Shown here: in pieces, positions 21,806-33,660 of the stretch
Numbering within the stretch: position 1 is the stretch's first letter
Layout: every line of letters begins with the position of its first letter
DNA from: Corythucha ciliata
Lineage: Eukaryota > Arthropoda > Insecta > Hemiptera > Tingidae
Assembly: GCA_038030265.1 (NCBI GenBank)
Contig: CM075939.1
Coordinates: forward strand, 22,177,253-22,241,252
Reading direction: 5' to 3'
DNA: 64,000 nucleotides
The notes under the pieces: model-generated
Database searches by the model: none
Seen by the model: only the letters and a program-made list of their open reading frames with translations
What the model was told of the DNA's origin: nothing
Position numbers and translations under genes: made by a program

Positions 21806-22874
21806 GTTGCATTGGTTGGGACATCTTTGTGATTGTACCTTTACTGTGGTTCGGAACTTTACTGGGTTTGGGCGTTCTTTGAGGGTTTTGGAGTTTGTTG
21901 TCGTGGAGTGGCTGTCTGACAACAGCCAACGGGCAAGACAGTTAGTTGCTAGCCCGGTCTTGCAGATGACGAGCCATCACACGTCACACGGAAATTTTCC
22001 CCTTCCCACAATGGAAAAGGGTCACATTAATTGACCTTTGGAGTTTAGCTGTCGTTGGATGCAGGTTTCAGAAATTAAGAAGGGAGGAAAATAAATAGAG
22101 TAAAAACTACAAAATAATACGTATGTTAAATAGGAAAATCGTCTCCTCAAAGTTCTTTGATATAATAGCAAGATACTAAAACAGTGTTTTGATGGAGGGG
22201 GGGGGGGAGTTCACGTAAAAACCGTAAAAGGGCTTCGCATTGAGTCTCATCCCTGGGTCTAGCCGCATGGGGCACTTCCGGGCTGTAAAACACCGGCTTT
22301 TTGCTCCACGCTTGTGTACGAAAGTTCGTATTCGAAGAAAGTGGATATAGAAATAGTGTTAAAACTTATAGTAGAACGCGATTGTCGTGCGTCCCTTTAG
22401 ACGTGTCTGACCGAATATCGGCGAAGTATTTTTCTTATGCAAAAACAGTGTTCAGAAAATTTCTGAATAGGGGAGAAGGAATTGACAGAATGCATCAATA
22501 CAGAATGTTTGGATTAGGAGTTCTTGTCGCATTTACCCGAGGTCGACTATTGAACTCATCAAAAAGTCAATTTATACCAACTAAATATACTTTTAAGGTG
22601 TTTTCAAGTCACATTTTTATGCATCAGATACGAAAATATACACGCGGTACACTCATCGTTCAGCACCATCACAGCGTTCCTATAGAAATAGTGCTCAAAC
22701 ACCACAGGTTATTCATTCAGATCGAGAAATTCAGCAACATAACAATAACTTTAAAAAAAAAAAAAGTATTCTTCATTCCCCAGTCTGTTTTCTTGTAACA
22801 AAACGTTGACACGTAAAATTATTCCTTATTTAACATGATTCATTCCCCTGTATACTAACAAAGACGCCATGCCT
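21806..22874. repeat. Duplicated segment A, copy 2 (~1069 bp)
   Basis: This is the second copy of 14353-15416. It lies exactly between the two B copies: 153 bases after B1 and 14 bases before B2. Differences from copy 1 include gatgtggttgg/gctgtcgttgg near 22050, the cgta insertion near 22121, a G-run length change near 22200 and an A-run change near 22754. Confidence 0.85.
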
Positions 22875-22888
22875 CTTTGGAGGCAAAA

Positions 22889-23669
22889 GAATTTGACTCT
22901 TTTAGTTTAAGGCTTTAAGGCTTTTCATTTTATTTTCAGACTGTCATTCCGGATGTGTGAACCTAAATAGGATTGTCTATAAACGTACAGAATGTACTAT
23001 ACTAGATTTTAGTGCACAATCGTAATCAGGAGGAGGTCTCAGCCTTCCGTTTCGAAAAGTTCGGTAATTGGCTTCTGAAAAGATAATTTTAAAGGTTTGA
23101 GCCAATTTTCATCTGACGCAGCACACAGGTACATCCAGATTTTCCGCTGAAAGGCCAAGTTTTTTGAACTTCCATGAACAGTCATGTTTAGCCACAGACA
23201 ATTTCATTCAATACATAATGACCGAACTGACTCTAAACGCGCCCTAAATGGCAAACTGAGGATTCGCACCCTGAAAATGTCTGAACAGATGACTCGTGCT
23301 CTGAAAATTCGAAAAATCCACCGTGCGCGTGCCAAGAAATGGCAAAACTTCGCGGCCCCTTGGGCTTGACAGAGTATTTGCGTTCTAAAAATGGCAAAAC
23401 TGACTCTTTACGCCCAAAAATTAGCTAAACTGAAGATTCATGCGTTGCGAACCCCTAAGCAGACAGTTCCTGCCTTGAAAATGGCCAAACTGACCATTTG
23501 CTAAACACGCGCTCTAAAAATGACAAAACTGACAATGCGAACCCTAAAATGGCAAAAGTGACGATTCGTACCCTGAAAATATCACACTGTCGATTCACTC
23601 CTTGTAAAATTACATACTGACAATTTAGATTCTAGAAATGGCAAACTGACCTGAACTGATGGAGGACTA
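22889..23669. repeat. Duplicated segment B, copy 2 (781 bp)
   Basis: Identical by eye to 20872-21652. It ends inside the S4 repeats and passes directly into an S1 array at 23670, whereas copy 1 continues with S4 units. Confidence 0.9.
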
Positions 23670-24250
23670 ACTCCTCGAAATTTCATTTTTGAAGGAATCA
23701 ATAGTTGGGATGTCGATACGTCCAAACCCGTGGAATTGTTTTTTTGTGAGCCAATCCCGCTAAATTTTGATCTCGCAGGAGTCAGGGCCGTGAAATTGCT
23801 CTTTAAAATGAGCCAACGCCACAAAATTGATTTTTAATTGGTCGACTGCGCCACATCATCATGTTCTTGTAGCACCGAAAGCCACAAAGTGGCTCTCTTC
23901 GTGGAATTCCGTTTTACATGTAGCCATCCAGCCCTGTGAAGTTGGACGTGCGTGAAGCTGACCCCGTGAAATTAATTTTTGTGTATTCAGCAGTGTGATA
24001 TTTGGTTTTTTAATGCTGTGAAACTCATGAATTCGATTATGAATGGTCCAACCCTGCGGAAAGCTGGTTTTGAAAAGGTCCAGATGTACCCCTGAAATTT
24101 TTCATTTTGAATTAACCAAACCGCGGATTTTTTTATTTTATTTTTTGATTTTTTTTTTAGTCAACAGCGAGAAATGTTGTTTTTGAGAAAGCGAAATCAG
24201 CAAAATTGCATTTTTCGGAGTACTGTCTTGCTTCATGTGAGAACAAATAC
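23670..24250 (+). repeat. S1 minisatellite array
   Basis: Repeats of GTGAAATTgntttttnannn ending in 'gagccaaccc' occur about every 34-38 bases, for example near 23745, 23790, 23825, 23935, 23970 and 24095. Confidence 0.6.
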
Positions 24251-27200
24251 CTCGAAATTGGTTCGTAAGTTCGCGAAATTGCCCGTGCGTCAAGATTTGA
24301 AATTCTTAATTTTGGCGAAAATCCCGGCGTGACTGCACTCTTGTAACGTTTCGCGCTGGAACCGGCTGTATTTATATCGGTTGATGCTGGTCCCAGACAT
24401 ACATAAACCACGTCTATAGCTCGAACCGGTAACTTTGGGAAAATTACTCTAAAAATTGTGTTTATGTATTATGTGACCACCGTGGGGTTTGGGAGGCGCG
24501 GGTTTTGATGATGTTGTAGCGAAAGTATAACCTTGACTCTCTGGCGGGAAGTGATGATTGGCCCAATGCTCCCCCCTCCCCCCAAACTATAGTGGCAAAG
24601 TTTGTGTTTTCATAATTATTTATGTTTGCGGAAGAGCGTGAATTCCTGCATTTTAAACACAAGATTTAAAAATTTTTTTTGCACTCTTCTACTTCACTCG
24701 AAATTACGTGACAAACCGCAGGTTAGTCGGTGAATAGGTTCGCCGTCGCATTTTTTTATATTCAAGACCTGTTTTCTTGGTCGAATTGGTCCCAGTCTTC
24801 TTCGGGATCTTTTAATCAATTCCATTCCGAACAAAAACTTCAACTTTTGACCTCGAGCCTTTCATAGCGCTCGGTGGATCCATGAGTTTGTCTTTCAATT
24901 ATACATATCACGAAGCGTTACACTTACTTACACTTTCCACTGTATAAATATTTACAAGTATTACTTGTTATAAATCTTACTTTACAGTTATAAGTATTTA
25001 CTTTTTACAATTGATTCGTTCAATTAGTAGATATTTTCCTCATTTTTTGTCAAAGGTGAGGTACATTTGTTCCAGAGTTTGAAATAATTATGTTTTATTT
25101 ATTTTATTCAAGCATTTTTGTTTTAATGGACCATTTGCTTGTTAATTGCCATGCAAGCCGGCTTGTTTCTCTTTTTAATTCAAATGAAACTATTTGTATC
25201 ACTCTTTAATAATAGCTCACTTATCATTATTATCATAATTATTTATAAATATAATCTTGCTGTTACCAGTCTTTGTACATTAATTAAACCAATCCTACAG
25301 GAAGCGATCATCCCTTCTATATGGTACCCTCTCCCTTTATCAACATCGAATCTGTTTATTCAGTCAAAAGAAAAACAAATCCATTGGTTTCCCTCCGGCT
25401 CTGTAAGCCACTTGAATCCTCCTTACTCAACCATCGGTACACCTAGATCACCTTTCATGAATTCATAATTTAATTATGAGATACAGGCCCTGCCTATTTC
25501 CAACTCGATATGATCGTAATTTAAAGGAGATGAAAAAGAAGACGAAAAAAAATATTATACTTCCTCACTCTCAAACTCCAAGAAGATAATTGGCCTTGTC
25601 CAGGAGATAGCTCTGTATTTCTTCTTCCTTTCTCCACCTTATACCATTCCCTGCCCCCCTTCACCCCTTTACCCTTTTTCCTACACCATATAGCCTCGAG
25701 GAGTCCCCATGTGTAGAGTCTAATTAGAATTGATATATTTTCCTTCCCCGCATACCTCTGTACCCATCATCCAGCTGGAGCAACCTGGTGAAACGCCCGA
25801 AGCCTCTGTAAAGCAGTATATCACCCGTGGACTGAAAGGAGAGTTACCAATTAAACTGCACCGGGGGTATTGTTTTTCCTATTGGGTTTGTGAGAGGAGG
25901 TTAACACGATGAACGTGTTGCTGACAAAGTATAGGCGAAGAACAGGGATTGGGATATTGGATTGAGAGGAGGGAGGATGGATATTTGATAGGAGCTTAAT
26001 TTGTCTGATTATAAAGCAAGAAAGGTTTGGGAAAAAAACGTGTTTTTCCATCATTTTGTTTGTTTCACTTGCTTCGGAATCGCTGTTTATGTTAAATATG
26101 CTAGGGGGATTTCTTAAGCTCATTTTTTCAATGTTATTTTTATATTGAATTTTCCAAGTATGTAATTGCTATTTCACACGCCATTTCTTGATTCAATCCG
26201 CATGGTTAATGATTTTCCCAAGCAACGTATTTTTCCTCCTCCTGTTCCGTCAAATATAGCGATTAAGTTTTCTTTTAAACGGGAAACAGACCTTATCTGA
26301 CAATCTAAGGGTTAAATAGATGCTAAACTCTACAAACCCCCGACTCTCATGCCCAAAACGTCCCTTCCCCCACCGTGATAGACGGCCCCCCAAGATAAGG
26401 CTAACTTACCATCGAAAGGCGTTGAGCTGATGTCTGGTAATGATTGACCATCATGGTTTTGTTTCCATATGGAGGTGGAGAAAACAATGGCCGAGGAGTT
26501 TGGAACTAAAGTGCGAGGTAGCGAGGTACTTTGTAGGAAAGGGGGAATTAATTATTTCACTGCAAATGCCATTCTTTATAAATTGCAAGATGGAGGTGAG
26601 ACTTTTTTTTTTATTATTTTCATTGCATGAGCAAATTATTTCATGCAGCCTTATACTTGAGCTATCACTCGCATAGCTCACTCAGAAAAGCAATCGAGAG
26701 TAAAAAATGACCGCAATCGTTAAAAAATAAATAAAATAATAGTAATAATTACAATGACAATAATAATAGACACTGCTGAGTTTTACGGTTGTCATCATGC
26801 TATAAATTATTGTTTTAATTCAAAATTTCACCAAGAAATCAATATTAACCGACTCAGCAGCTCATTGAAGCCCAAGGAAAATATTCTGCACCTGGAGAAG
26901 GTCTATAATCGACAGTATAGGAAACAAACTATGTGAGCCTCATATAGTGTTGGGCATATTGGACCGGTCAATTGACAATTTTGCCTCGAATTTGATTCGT
27001 CAAACTCTTTTCCCTCCATACCAAGAGAAATTTTCAAGTAGCGGTTCTACAAATCATTGTCGTTATGATGAAAAAAAAAACTCACTCCTGTCCTGTGGCT
27101 GGTTGTCAGTTAAAGTTTCCAATACGGTTCTTGTGTCTCTCTCCAGACCATATTGAACGATGGAAACAGTGCACAGTTCTCACCAAAAACAAATTAAGAG

Positions 27201-27290
27201 AAGTCTCCCAGCTGTCCTCAAATTGGGGGCAAAAACGGGCTGTTTTGAAATGTTGTCGGTTTCGGTTGCCAGATTTTGTGGCTTCCCAGT
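24251..27290. other. Intron 1 stretch without recognisable gene
   Basis: AT-rich sequence with no motif-bearing open frame. The frames present (60-109 codons) lack ATG starts or domains. This is one of the longer non-repetitive islands of the intron and therefore a candidate location for regulatory sequence, without direct evidence. Confidence 0.3.
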
Positions 27291-28640
27291 AGCATAAAAG
27301 AAGATTTAACCTCTACGGTAGCCCAAAAAACGAAAATGACGATTTTATAGTTTTAATTTTATAGATTTGGCGGGACTGTAGTCGGAAGAATAAGATTTGG
27401 TGAATTTTTCCCAGCGGGGAACAAGATTTTGCGGCTTTTGTGGTACTGAAAACATGATTTTTTAGAATTTGTTTGCGAACGTAACGATTTCGCGGGTTAT
27501 TAGTCGGATATGAGCCAATCTAGGAGGTTTAGTTGAGTTTGAGTAGCAAGACCCCAAATTTCGAGTATCTTTTGAGTTCTTTTGGGCCCCCACCGGCATT
27601 CCTGGAAAACACGCCAAAGTGCCCAAAAATGGGTGCGGCATAGGAAGACTTTCAAAGGAAGAAGGAAGAAAATCGATTGGTGGCCAAAAAACAAAGTTTT
27701 GTCATGTTGCCAGATCTAAGGTTTTCAAATCTTCATCAGACATGTTGCTTATTATTTGAAACTGGACACATTCTCGAATGTTTGAGATCATCATTAGACA
27801 CCCCACGCCATGCCTCGAAACCTGACATTTTCTCACTCATTTAAGCTTCGAATTTTTGCGAAAATGGCTAAACTGACCATAAAACTACCAATACCAACCA
27901 ATTACCAATTACCATAAAACTGGCAAATCTGACTCAAATTCACACGAAAAATGACTAAATTGAAGATTCGAGCCATGAAAGTACCTAAATTGATTATATT
28001 ATTCCGGCCGATCATTTTCCGCTCGAAAAATTGCCAAACTGGGAATTAAAGTTCTACAAGAACAAGAATGGTGAAAATGACTTTAAAAATGCGTTCTATT
28101 AGAGGCTACACTATACGGGCTATTCATGCCTTGAAATTGGCAAATCGGAGCTCAATTGAGCCCTGAAAGAGCTTAAATTGGTTTGATGCGTGCCTGCGGA
28201 AAATTAAATTCGATCGAGTTTGGAGCTCAAGTAATTGCTGGACTGGGTAGTCAAGCTCTATAAAAATGATAAAAATGACTAAATGCGTTCTAGTAAAGAC
28301 TATCTGGCTATTTATCATGCCCTGAAATTGGCAAATCTGACTCAATTAACTGTGTTGAAATGGCTAAAATTCGCGCACTCTAAATGGCAAAACGGACCAC
28401 TCGCGCTGACCATTTAATCCTTGAAATTGTCTAAACTCGTGCCCTACAAATAGCCAAACCGGCTATTCACGCCCTGGACTCAACTGACCCTAAAAATGTT
28501 CAAACTGGGCCACTTGCTCCTAGAAAAGTGCTTAACTGACAATTAGAGATGCCCTAAAGTTTGGAAATCCAACTAAATTGGCTCTCAAAATGGGAAAATT
28601 GATGATTCCTGCCTTAAAAATGCCTATACTGCCGATAAAC
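27291..28640 (-). repeat. Decayed S1-like units followed by an inverted S4 array
   Basis: 27291-27720 contains weak 'aagatttngnggntt' repeats. From 27840 to 28640 units of the form CTGACTATTCGCGCCCTAAA then AATGGCAAAA recur about every 30-32 bases, for example near 27860, 27945, 28110, 28310, 28380, 28440 and 28500. Confidence 0.65.
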
Positions 28641-29059
28641 GCGTGCTCATATTTAAGTTATATTAAACGATCTTTACAGAAACGAGAGGATCATATTATA
28701 AATCATAGGTGATGCTGTCCGCGCGCTAAAAGAATGCCCCTGGTGTAAAACTATACCTCTACCCAACCCCTCGTCTGATATACTGCCTTTTCTAAAAAAG
28801 TTGAACGCCCACCGAACTGACAAAATGACAAGACTAGAAGAGGGGAAAGAGGAACCCATGGCACTCATCGAAAAGCCGAATGTTTTTGAGACGGTAATGC
28901 AAGTGCCACAATTGTTTTCTCAGAACTCGGAGGCATTTTTTCGGTGCGCAGACAGTACGCATTTTAAAGAATCGGTTCACTCTTTACGAGCCCTCAAGTC
29001 CTCGCGTCGGTTTCTCTGAGCCTGCGAGGTCCTTCCCGATACTCGGTTCGCCAGGTCAG

Positions 29060-29570
29060 TTCCACTCCCTATGAAAGCATTTTCGCTCGCTAGGAAAGCC
29101 ATTTTTCGCGCTAAATTAAAATTTCGAGGGGTCATCTCCCTAAAAACGCAATTTTGAGGTTTAAAAAAGGCTTTTTGAGGTCAAAAAGCGTTTTCGCAAC
29201 CTATCTATAAAACTGATGTCACTGGGGGGTTTTCCGCGCTGAACAAAGTAACTCACCTGGTTTTTCTGACTAAAAAACAATTTCGCCCCAATTCCGTTGG
29301 GGTTTCACACTAAAGAGTAATTTTGCTGGTTTCGCTCACTAAAAACGCAATTTTTTGGTTTTTGTTCGCTAAAACCACAATTTTCGAGGGTTTTGTTCGC
29401 TAAAAAAACCAATTTTACTCCAAATGAAAGCAATGTCGCTCGTCACAAGAAAAAAATGTCTCTCAATTTTTGGGTTTTCCTCCCTCAAAAGAGAATGTCG
29501 CGGGGTTTGCCCCCAGAAAAGTGACTCATAAACCCCCAAAATATTAAAAATTGCTCCTGTGTAATTTTGG
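29060..29570 (+). repeat. S5 minisatellite array (~28-30-bp unit)
   Basis: The units are built on CGCTAAAAACGCAATTTTGA followed by ggtTTTGTT. About 14 degenerate copies occur, clearest at 29140-29170 and 29330-29420. I did not see this sub-family elsewhere in the window. Confidence 0.6.
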
Positions 29571-29689
29571 CAAAAATGGTTAATGAAAAATTGGACGAAT
29601 CAGCGTAACTATAGAGGGTTGACTACACGCGGGAATCCGAAAATCAGTACAGCGGATTTTCGATGAGTCGGTTCCACCCCTGGTGCTAT

Positions 29690-29968
29690 ACCTTTTTTGT
29701 CCGGGCCGCCCCTCTCTGGCACAATGGCTGGCGACGCCCTTGCCTCTCAATGTCCTATATTTTACAGTGAGTCAGGGTGGACGCTGGATACACGCGGGGC
29801 TCGCTCCGAAACTGACGAGAAAAAAACTGCGGTGCCCCGCAAGTGATTCAGGCCCCAGTTCAATTCCCGGAGGTGATGATTATAGCTGCAGGGATCTGGG
29901 ATCTACGTGTTGGATGATGAGCCAGTACATAATTTTGTCAATGTTGCTGTCAATGCTTAATAAATAAA
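29690..29968 (+). mobile_element. Possible SINE-like or retrotransposed sequence
   Basis: TGGCACAATGG (29718-29728) is close to a polymerase III A box, and AGTTCAATTCCCGG (29858-29871) to a B box. They are about 140 bases apart, longer than in a tRNA. The segment is GC-richer than its surroundings and ends in AATAAATAAACA. It could be a SINE with an insertion between the boxes, or coincidence. Confidence 0.3.
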
Positions 29969-31108
29969 CACCTATTTGGATTTTTTCCCCTTGATGAAGC
30001 TATAAGCCTTTGGATTTTATTGTTTATTTTAACATAATTTTTCCTATCCATCGCTTTCCCTCTCTATTCGCGTGTTGCTTCAAGAGCAAATCACTTGAAT
30101 AAAATACCGCCTTCCACTAAAATATTGGAGAGGGCCACTCCCCTAAACGATACGTACCCCTCCCCTCGTCACTTGATTTTTTGTGTAAAAAAAAACCATA
30201 GACAAGCGCCTTCTCCACTTTTTGAGAGGCACGAGTCACGCTATAGATGGACTTGACTGACGTGCCACGTAAATTGTACTTCATTTTCTTATCACCTCCC
30301 GTCTCCTTTCACATCGTGTAGTACAGTAACAGAAGAAATTGTGAAGCCAAGAAACGATTCTCGTTCGTACGAAGTGAAAGATTTGAAACCGTAGGATTTT
30401 ATTTTACAAATATGTAGATTTACAAGTACATATAACTTTATTATACGTCACAGTCGCTGACATACTAAAAATGACTCGCTTTTCTATTAACGGTATTTGA
30501 CTTCTTAATTCTTAAATAATTGGAAGTGGAAGCTTATAGTAGTCGCAGGGTACAGTACTACTCCAGATTGGTTTTAGAATGCCGTCTCTATTAATCTCAA
30601 TTATTTCCCCACCCTGTTCTAATTAGAGTTCAACTTGGTCTTTGATTCAACAGAGATAACTAAAAAAAATAAAACGTTACTACTGGTCAATTTCCTGGTA
30701 AGAGGACCTTATAGAGAGAAAAAAACTGTGAGGAGGGGCACCAGTTAATTGATGCTGTGCATTAAAAAAAAGGTTGTACACGTTGCGAGAAAAAAAAAAA
30801 AAAAAAAATCTGCAGCTAGTTCGATACCGAGAAATTGTTAAAAATATCACAGTTCAGCGTCGGGATGATGGTTTTAACTCTGTAAGGAGTTGAACGGAAG
30901 TGTTTAAAATATTTTGACTTCTTCTTGTCTCAAACTAGTTACGCATCGAAGGAACGCGGCTTCTTCACTTTACCCCCTGCTTTCTAATAGATCATAACCA
31001 AAAAATGTGTTGGACGTGCCTGTACTCAGGTAAACATGACTGAAACAGTAAGAAGTTGCAAACTCATGTTCCAGCCCAGCAGTACAACAATCAAAATTAT
31101 ATAATGCA
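29969..31108. other. Intron 1 stretch, no gene recognised
   Basis: AT-rich and mostly non-repetitive, with an A run at 30791-30808. No open frame with a domain. Confidence 0.3.
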
Positions 31109-31227
31109 TGGCGTTTTCCATTCAATGCAACGCACTAGTGTGGCGTAAGTTTTTCCACCCGTCCTCTCTGAATTGAAACATATGTTTATGAAGAGGAGGT
31201 TACACTATGTGTTGAATTGAAATCGCT
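31109..31227. mobile_element. 119-bp fold-back element with shared CCACCCGTC core
   Basis: It begins TGGCGTTTTCCATTCAATGC and ends with the imperfect inverse (gtgttgaattgaaatcgct). The inner core is TTTCCACCCGTCCTCTCTG, then AATTGAAACATATGTT, then gaagaggag. It is the closest relative of the copy at 55711-55840 (same ends, core and middle). Confidence 0.75.
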
Positions 31228-31236
31228 AGCAGTGTT

Positions 31237-31567
31237 AAGGTGAGTTTACAGTACACCAAAGTGTCCCGCGACACTTATGGTGGATTTCACCACCTCGGCT
31301 TAAGGTTCAGCTTAACTAAGCCGGACCTTGTTCACATCAAATTCAATGAATTTTTTTCGTTAAGTCCGACTTGAACTTTATGCCGAACCTTAATCCGAGG
31401 TGGTGAAATTCACCATAATTGCTTGTTCAGTGTCAGACACAAATTTCCTTGGTGTAAACATAAACTTCCAGAAATTTTTATCAGAATTTGTACAGTCAAA
31501 AAACATACGTCTGACACTTTACATTTATGTAAAAATGTAGCGCGACACTTCAGTGTAAACGCACCTT
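31237..31567. mobile_element. Fold-back element interrupted by a second MITE
   Basis: The left end AAGGTGAGTTTACAGTACAC, then AAGTGTCCCGCGACACT, is matched by the inverted right end (gcgcgacacttcagtgtaaa, then cgcacctt). Internal TGTCAGACAC and GTCTGACAC are also inverted. Removing the inner element (31278-31415) leaves a compact element of about 190 bp. No ORF. Confidence 0.7.
31278..31415. mobile_element. 138-bp MITE (TGGTGGATTTCACCAC ends), copy 1
   Basis: The terminal inverted repeats are TGGTGGATTTCACCACCTCG, then GCTTAAGGTTC, and the inverse GGTGGTGAAATTCACCA on the right. It is flanked by TTA on the left and TAA on the right. The sibling at 51448-51585 has the same length and is flanked by TTA on both sides, so a 3-bp TTA/TWA duplication (as in PIF/Harbinger) is plausible. 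It lies inside another fold-back element, giving a relative age. Confidence 0.85.
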
Positions 31568-32160
31568 TAGCTTCTTATCTTATTTAGGGACTATTTTCTG
31601 GCCCACAATTTGATTCAGCTAAACGTTAATCGAGAGAAATTCTTGACGCGTAAAGAATTGTGATTCTCGTGTGGTTTAAAAAAAGGACGTTTTTGAAATA
31701 AATTGTACGCACGAGGGGAAATGCGACGAAAATATTTAAAAGGCAAGTTATCATACAAATGCCTTTGATGAATTCGTATAAGAGTGTTGGGGAACGGTTT
31801 GATGGCTTTTTAACGTAAACCTCGCAAATTCTTTCACGACTACTGCGCTTCGCTCAATCACGAAAGGAATGGAAACAAATTACTTCGGAGGAAAAACATG
31901 GAATATTATGCCCCGGTTTTTCATTTTCAACGTTTTGTCTAGTTTTGCTTCTCTAAATCGTTGAATCACTCTGATGACTGATGAACCTTATGCCTATAGC
32001 TCTCCTATACTTACCCCCACCCCCAACAAATGCTATTTTGAGTTCCTCAGATTTATGAAAGATTCATAAATCTTACCATCACGTGCACGCGACCCCTTCG
32101 AAGTTCCTATAGGCTACTTAGCCTATAAGAAACGGACGATGCACACTTTCCATTAAATTG
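31568..32160. other. Short non-coding gap between MITEs and S3 array
   Basis: No gene, repeat family or notable site recognised. Confidence 0.3.
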
Positions 32161-33660
32161 TCGATTTCAGTGCGTAATAGCAGACAAAATTGCAAATGGT
32201 GCGGCCAAATAGCCGAAATTTGAAGCCTCCATGACCAATGAAGTGCAAATTTCGAGCGAAGCTACTTGTTTTGCGGGGTAAACAGCAGGAATTAAAGGTT
32301 TCGGTTCATAATTTCCGCGAAATTGCTAGTTTCAGGTGGCAAAGCATCTCCGGGTGGTCAAACCGGTCCCAGACAGCACCAAATCTCTATAAAACATTAC
32401 ATCTTCGGACCTAAATACACGCAAAATGACCATTTTATGATCTTTGCATCATTTGAAACAAATGTGAAACGTGTAGTTTCCTGTGCAGCACTTTCGCAGA
32501 ACAGCAATTTTCGTGAAATTAAAAGTTTCGGGGTCTTTTTTTGTGGATTCATGGAGGCCGCAAAATACCTAAAGAAACCGCAAATTAGCAATTTTTCAGA
32601 ATTTCAGCTGCGTATTTTCTCCAAAAGAGCACATTCGCACTTTCCCTCCATTCTGCCACTTGATCCTGGGCCTCTCAAGGACAAATAGCGGCAAAAAATG
32701 CCCCTCAACACCAGTATAGTGTGGCGGTGGGGGCGCGGGCGGAGTGCATGTCGCATTGGATCCTGGCTTGATTATACACCAGAATTACGTCAAGTGAAAC
32801 TTATTGGGAACGGTCACCTTTTGTTTGGCATCCAAGTTTTCTCGAACATGATTGGTAGATTCTTTTTTGATAGACCGGCGGGAGCGGGATTTCTATGGCA
32901 ACGTTGCTGTGTCCGATCCCGATTTTTCAGTTAACATACTGATAGCAAATCATCTGAAACATTAAATCCATTGACACGCTTCAGTGCTTTGGTCGGAAAA
33001 GCGGCTGCGGGGGATTAAACAACAAATAAGACAATATCGGGCATAAAAACAGTTTTCGACCGGCTTAATTGGTAGTTTCGTTAAGCTAAGTTTTATTCGG
33101 CTGATTATTCGGTTTCTTCGGGATTAAATTGTAGTTTTCCGGATGAACAAACTTGAGAGGGAGCCTTCTTTGTGTGCCCCCCTCCCCATCACTTGGGCAA
33201 AACTCTGGATTCGCGTCTGGTCTGGTGGATTCGGTTTCTTAGGGTTTACGGGAAACTCGTGAAAGTTTTCCAGCTGGGAAAACTTGGATGGAGAACTTTT
33301 TTGTGTGATCTGCGCCTGCGGTTTCAGAACTGGCTAGGTTGAGACGCAATAACTCTGGTTTGTTTTTGTCGGTTCATGCGCACCGTCATACGTCGTCAAG
33401 TTTTACAGCCGAACAGTTTGATTTTTAGGCCTCCTCGAGCTCACAAAAAAAGGCCCCGAAACTTGCAAAGTAACGAAAATTCCTCCGAGTGTTGTAATTT
33501 CACAGCTATTTGTGTAAAATAGCGCTCCTCCTCCCACCAAGGTCCACATCCACTAAAAAGGCCTGGAGCATGCCATTTCGCAGATTTTTAGTTCCGAATG
33601 ATTGTCGAAACTTCCTGGCTGAAATTTCCATTCTTTGGGCACTGTAGGGAACTTCATGAA
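32161..33660 (+). repeat. Degenerate S3 array(s)
   Basis: Units with AATTTCCGCGAAATTGCTAG then tttcaggt (near 32309) recur in decayed form at 32170-32600 and again, weaker, at 32990-33660 ('aaattgtagttttcc', 'gggaaactcgtgaaagtttt', 'aaacttgcaaagtaacg'). 32610-32940 is less repetitive. The open frames in this region are in-frame runs of repeat units, not genes. Confidence 0.5.

Noticed and set aside
22301..22798. 165-codon frame in segment A, shared with 14924-15295
   Set aside because: It begins at TTG rather than ATG, ends in an A-run that differs between copies, has no domain, and its conservation only reflects the recent duplication.
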